Below, piece after piece: positions 59,901 to 64,000 of a DNA stretch of 64,000 bases. Origin of the DNA: Cryptomeria japonica (Eukaryota; Streptophyta; Pinopsida; Cupressales; Cupressaceae); NCBI RefSeq assembly GCF_030272615.1, contig NC_081409.1, forward strand, positions 880,992,220-881,056,219. The letters are read 5' to 3'. Positions within the stretch are counted from its first letter, which is position 1; each line of letters opens with the position of its first letter. Below the pieces are notes generated by a model. It worked only from the letters and a program-made list of their open reading frames with translations. It did not search any database and had not been told where the DNA came from. Position numbers and translations under genes: made by a program.

Positions 59901-61381
59901 CTTCTTGTTCTGTTAGAGGGTCCAATTATAACCTACAAATCTGCCCCTTGTGAATTTGAATCTAGATTCTTGTTTTTCAGTTTAGCCACTGAAGGTAGGA
60001 CACTCATAATTGGTTGGGCTCTTTGGATAGCCATCATCTTGTTAACCTTTCTCTGACCTTATGTGTTACTTCTTATAACTTCTTTTCTTATCTCAACCAA
60101 TTTCCTCAAGTTGCCCGTCATCTCCTCCATACTCTTTTCCAATTGAACAATCATAGACTCGCGTTCAGTTTTCATAACTTTGACATCCTCGGTGAGTTTT
60201 TTGGTTATTCTGATAATGTTATCTATCTTCTATGGCATGGGATTCTTAGTAAAAGTATTAATTATATATTTAATTCCTTCTTTTAAAAGACAAATTTCAT
60301 TTCTAACCTAGTGAAAGCATTTTTCCTGGTCATAAGTTGGGTTTGTCAGTGGCACCTCAAAGTCCCTGTCAATTTTATTCTATCTCGGGTCCACTTGGTC
60401 CACATTAAGAGGGATTTCAATTTTAATTTCTACTTCGAATTTACCCTTTTATTCCCCTATTTTCCCCGATTTTGTCTTTTTCAAACATGGCAGACCCAAC
60501 CCTTGAGGCTTAGATGTAGGGGTTTTAAACTTACTTGTAGCCAGTCGAGGGTGTTTATTAATTCTACTACTACTAGTACAAGGGGTAAATTTCTATGAGG
60601 GCCCCTCTTCTTTAGAGGGGCAATAATCAAGGTCGTGTAATATGTTGAGATCACACTAATCCATTGCCATGCCATCCCCTTCTTCCTCAATCTTAGTGTC
60701 AGAAACCACCTGCACATCAAGGCTAGTTGAATATTTATGGTTTTTCACAATAGGGGAGGGTTTGACCCCATGAGCTTTATCATATTCCATAATAAGCATA
60801 ATTAAACCCTCATGAAAAATAGGGTTATCACCATTCTTGGCATGATTTGCCAAACTATACTCAAGAGAGGACAACAAATAAAAGGGCAATGAAATTATTC
60901 TACCATGCCTAAAGTGATTTAAAATCATGAAGTGATAAGAAAAGATGCTAGCAAAATGGTCATCTAGAGTTATGTACCTCATAGTGACTTCAACCATGTC
61001 TGCCCAGAGTGACATAAGGTTTTCTTGGTTATATCCTTTGTCTGCTATCTTCTGCACTCTATCTCTTTCACTTTGTTTATCAGAGAAGACCAAAAGGACT
61101 TCCTCCATAAATTTACTCTCCTTATAGAACTTCTTTCCATCCATCTACAAACTAGTGATCTCAGCAATAAAGGACTCATCAATTCTAATTGTAGCCCCAA
61201 AAGCAGTAAGGGTGTCATTATGCCAACCGTTCACAAATTCCTCTGTCATTTTTGAATTGTGGTCATACAATCTCTTGAGATATGGTGCAAGGCCACCATC
61301 AGTAATCTCCATCCACGGCTCCATGTTCTTTTCCCACTTTTCACAAGAAGTTAGTTCCATTATATTTTTATCTCCCCCCAT
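59900..61381 (-). pseudogene. LINE B downstream ORF, unrecognised, with coiled-coil tail
   Basis: ATG at 61381. Two open pieces in the same frame (61381-61145 and 61144-60656) are separated by one TAG. Blocks seen are MEPWMEITDGGLAPYLKRLY, EEFVNGWHNDTLTAFGATIR, MDGKKFYKESKF, YITLDDHFASIFSYHFMILN and EGLIMLIMEYDKAHGVKPSP. After further stops a charged helical tail follows (VKVMKTERESMIVQLEKSME, near 60170). I do not recognise the domain; similar proteins may accompany other plant transposable elements, but this is recollection, not a search. It lies about 200 bp downstream of the RNase H frame, inside the same TSD-bounded insert. Confidence 0.65.
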
Positions 61382-61559
61382 ATTAACACCTCCTCAACAA
61401 ACTTGTAAAAAACTAGTATTGAAACCAAGCTTGAACCAAGAAAAAAATCAAACGGTTAGGAACAATCTAGAAACCCTATTTTTGAATCTAAACCACATAT
61501 TACAATAAAGACCTTAACACATTTGACATGGTGTCATCATTAATAGGTGGAATTTAAAC

Positions 61560-62050
61560 AAGATTTTTAGTATCCTTTCTTGTCAGTTCACACAGATTTA
61601 TAGGGAATGTTTCCCTTGTCCTCCACTACTTTATATCCTCATATGCTACACCCATGTAGTGTGCAAGCATATTACCTTCCTGATACACATGGGAGATTTG
61701 GAATTCATCCTATTTGGTCATCATGATATGACACTTTTGTATTAAATGCTTGATCGTCTAGCAGGGGGTAGTCTATTTATTCAAACATCTAATAATGTTT
61801 AGAGAATCACTCTCTAACCAGATGTTTTTATGCCCACCTCGGAAGCCAATTGTAACCCAATGTAGGTTGCATTTTTCTGGGAAAAATGGTTTGTTTGGGT
61901 GCCTAGTGGGAGTTCCACTGCCAACACAAGCCTACCATTGTGATCACGAGCAACTCCCTCACAACCAGCGAAAACTTTATGGTTGTCCCAAACCAAGGAT
62001 GTAGGCTCTATAGGAAAGACGCCCCACCATTTCTCCAAGGTTCTCCCCAT
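61560..62050 (-). pseudogene. LINE B ORF2 C-terminal RNase H
   Basis: CEGVARDHNGRLVLAVELPL, then TYIGLQLASEVGIKTSG, a CLNK block and FQISHVYQEGNMLAYYMGVA are the successive RNase H (RVT_3 type) blocks of plant LINEs. Several stops break it. Just upstream, a block containing GGTGGGGC is duplicated with a period of about 110 bp (around 62023 and 62133). Confidence 0.75.
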
Positions 62051-62170
62051 GGTAGAGCATGCTACATTGTTAAAATGGTGGAGATGAACCCAGGGGGTTT
62101 GAACCTATGTTGTAAGCACTACAGGCAAGAAGCCCCACCATTTCCCCAAAGAGTCGTCGTCCCTTGTTAT

Positions 62171-62830
62171 TAAGTGTATCTATTGTTATTAATGGGTATG
62201 TATGTCGATTGAAATACACACATAATGAGGCAAATAGATTGATGCTAGAGAAAAGGAAATAATATTTATATATGTAAAAATAAAATCATGATCTATATTA
62301 CATTATAATAGCATATTCATATAGGTTGTAGAAATTTTTGTGTTTAATTAAATGATTTGAATATGCTTTCTTTCAATTAGAAATAACTTGGTATATTTTA
62401 TAATGAAGAAGTAAAAAATCACAAGTGTATCTTATGCCATTGATGGCTATGCACGTCCCTTGAAAAATACACATAATGAGGCTTATAGATTGATGCTAGA
62501 GAGAAGGAAATAATATTTATATATGTAAAAGTAAAATCATATTTTATATTACATTATAATTGCATATTCATATAACTTGTAGATATTTTGAATTTGATTT
62601 GATTTGAATATGCTTACTTTCACTTTGAAATAAGTTGATATATTTTATAATGAAGAAGTAAAAAATTACAAGTGTATCTTATTTAATTAATGGCGTTGCA
62701 TGTCCCTTGAAAAATACACATAATGAGGCTTATAGATTGATGCCGGAGAGAAGGAAATAATGTTTATATATGTAAAATAAAATTTTGATTTATATTACAT
62801 TATAATTGTATATTCATGTTATCTAAAAAT
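62171..62830. repeat. Tandem repeat, unit about 250 bp, resumed after LINE B
   Basis: CACATAATGAGGC recurs at 62219, 62470 and 62717 (periods 251 and 247) within longer matching units that also contain GGAAATAATATTTATATATG and TATATTACATTATAAT. With 59500-59605 this makes about three units. AT-rich, non-coding. Confidence 0.9.
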
Positions 62831-64000
62831 TGTGCATGTTGGGATAGAGTAAATAATCCATTTCATAAGTTTTTGAAGCTACAATACAATTTAAATATAG
62901 AGGAGTTCAAAAGAATGAAGAGAGTTTTAAAGAGACACAATGAGATATACCATAGATTTAAAAGAACATTGTAATTATATACACAATATATTTAAGTTGA
63001 TTTCTTTATTCACTTGTTAAAAAATTTAAAAACGATATATGAATTGAATACATAACATTTACTAGCAAACAATAAATTCCATATGCCTATTTACAATCTT
63101 TAATCACACTTAAATTAATAATAAATTATTATACTTGATTCATATCAAAAGATTATAATAGAAATTCGTTTCTTAATATCTAAAAATCTCAAACAATGAC
63201 TAAAGAATTTTTTATTAGTTAATTTAAAAATAAAATTTTATAAACACGTGTACTTATATTTAATAAAAAACATTATCTTTTTTAAATCTAAAACAATAAA
63301 CTTTAATTTTCCATTTTATATAGATACGTCTAACAAATAAATTTATAATTGTAAGGAAATGCACATTTTAAAATATTATAAATGTTTAGTATTTATAATA
63401 GGGAAAAAACATGTCATAAAATGCCATATAATCTTAGAAAAGTCAAATCACTTTGTTATGATTAGAGCTGCAAAGTTTACTGTCTGAAAGGGTTAAAAAT
63501 GATAATATTCGTGGAAAATAACATCTGTGTGCGGAACACGATATTTCGTGCAATTGCTTCCATATTTAGGAAAATCAATCCCACGAAATTCACATGGAAT
63601 CAAATATTTGAACAATGAAATTACATGTCAGAGTCAGAAAAAGAACTAAATCCACCAATAATAAGATTATGGGTTATTAAAAATCACATCAATCTATTAT
63701 AAAAATTATAAATCCAATCTAACCAGTTTTAGGTTCAAGACAACTCATTAATAAATGCCATACATTAATTTATTATACAAATTATTAATCAAATCATATA
63801 ATTGACTCATTGTGTTTAGTAAACATCGCTTTTGTGCGAACCTTCAAATATTCTTTGAAATTTCTTATATTTACATAAAAAATCAATCACATGAAATCTA
63901 GATACATCAATAATAAAATTTTAACCCTCTCAAAATTGCATCAACTCACTATTGATAATTATATTTTGAATCTTTATATCTTATAAATTCAATTATATGA
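62831..64000. other. AT-rich non-coding DNA
   Basis: No gene or element recognised. Two weakly similar blocks about 306 bp apart (GTGCGGAACACGAT at 63528 and GTGCGAACCTTC at 63834, each followed by AAAAATCAATC-like and ATCAATCTATTAT-like motifs) may be a diverged duplication. Confidence 0.45.

Larger units (their letters stand above)
59606..62170 (-). mobile_element. LINE B: 5'-truncated LINE with 17-bp TSD
   Basis: TAAGTGTATCTATTGTT occurs at 59589-59605 and 62171-62187. The minus-strand 3' end reads CTTAATAAAAAA beside the left copy, as expected of target-primed insertion. The 2565-bp insert holds the RNase H end of ORF2, a further ORF and a 3' UTR. The upstream endonuclease and RT were lost by 5' truncation. 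Confidence 0.92.

Noticed and set aside
1-64000. tRNA, rRNA or other structured RNA genes
   Set aside because: None recognised by eye. tRNA-like strings were only the primer-binding sites of retroelements. A covariance-model scan would be needed to exclude small RNAs.

Overview
The window looks like intergenic nuclear DNA of a large-genome seed plant, most likely a gymnosperm. The lineage call is inference. It rests on many nested, decayed LTR retrotransposons, two L1-type plant LINEs with C-terminal RNase H, and a Tat-clade Ty3/gypsy element carrying a plant mobile domain (PMD) gene. I found no intact host gene, rRNA, tRNA or CRISPR array. Almost every reading frame belongs to, or is interrupted by, a transposable element.

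Layout. 1-831: end of a minus-strand Ty1/copia-like element (LTR plus primer-binding site). 860-2080: decayed plus-strand ORF of an unnamed transposase-like family. 2330-5660: tandem satellite of about 358 bp, nine anchor copies. 5788-18669 (element 1): Tat-type Ty3/gypsy element on the minus strand with two 1664-bp LTRs and ATGGG target-site duplication (TSD). It holds broken gag-PR and RT-RH-INT frames and, on the opposite strand, a three-exon PMD gene at 8031-10642. 18990-19930 and 32395-32640: halves of a diverged Tat-like LTR split by element 4. 19931-32394 (element 4): minus-strand copia-like element (TSD TTAGG) whose left LTR was invaded 4 bp from its end by element 3 (19940-27506), a plus-strand element with no pol.

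32650-42470: minus-strand L1-like LINE (LINE A), interrupted by a solo LTR at 35542-36429 (TSD CTATT). EF-1alpha and ASF1 retropseudogenes lie in its 3' region. 42477-56692 (element 2): second, pol-less Tat-like element (TSD CATTT). It contains a nested Ty1/copia element (element 5, 44920-51381, TSD ACAAC), and its right LTR contains a 918-bp terminal-inverted-repeat transposon. 57070-59055: unrecognised, decayed gene with several spliceable minus-strand exons. 59606-62170: 5'-truncated LINE (LINE B) with a 17-bp TSD and an extra ORF downstream of its RNase H, inserted in a 250-bp tandem repeat that resumes to 62830. 62830-64000: AT-rich, no gene seen.

How the parts relate. The TSDs give a relative order: element 3 is younger than element 4, element 4 is younger than the Tat-like LTR remnant, element 5 and the small DNA transposon are younger than element 2, and the solo LTR is younger than LINE A. 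The most interesting locus is the antisense PMD gene of element 1. Its two introns have consensus splice sites and keep one frame across all three exons. Introns on the antisense strand would not be spliced from the element's own genomic RNA, so they can survive retrotransposition. Nonsense codons in the element are mostly explained by C-to-T changes, as expected of methylated, inactive copies.
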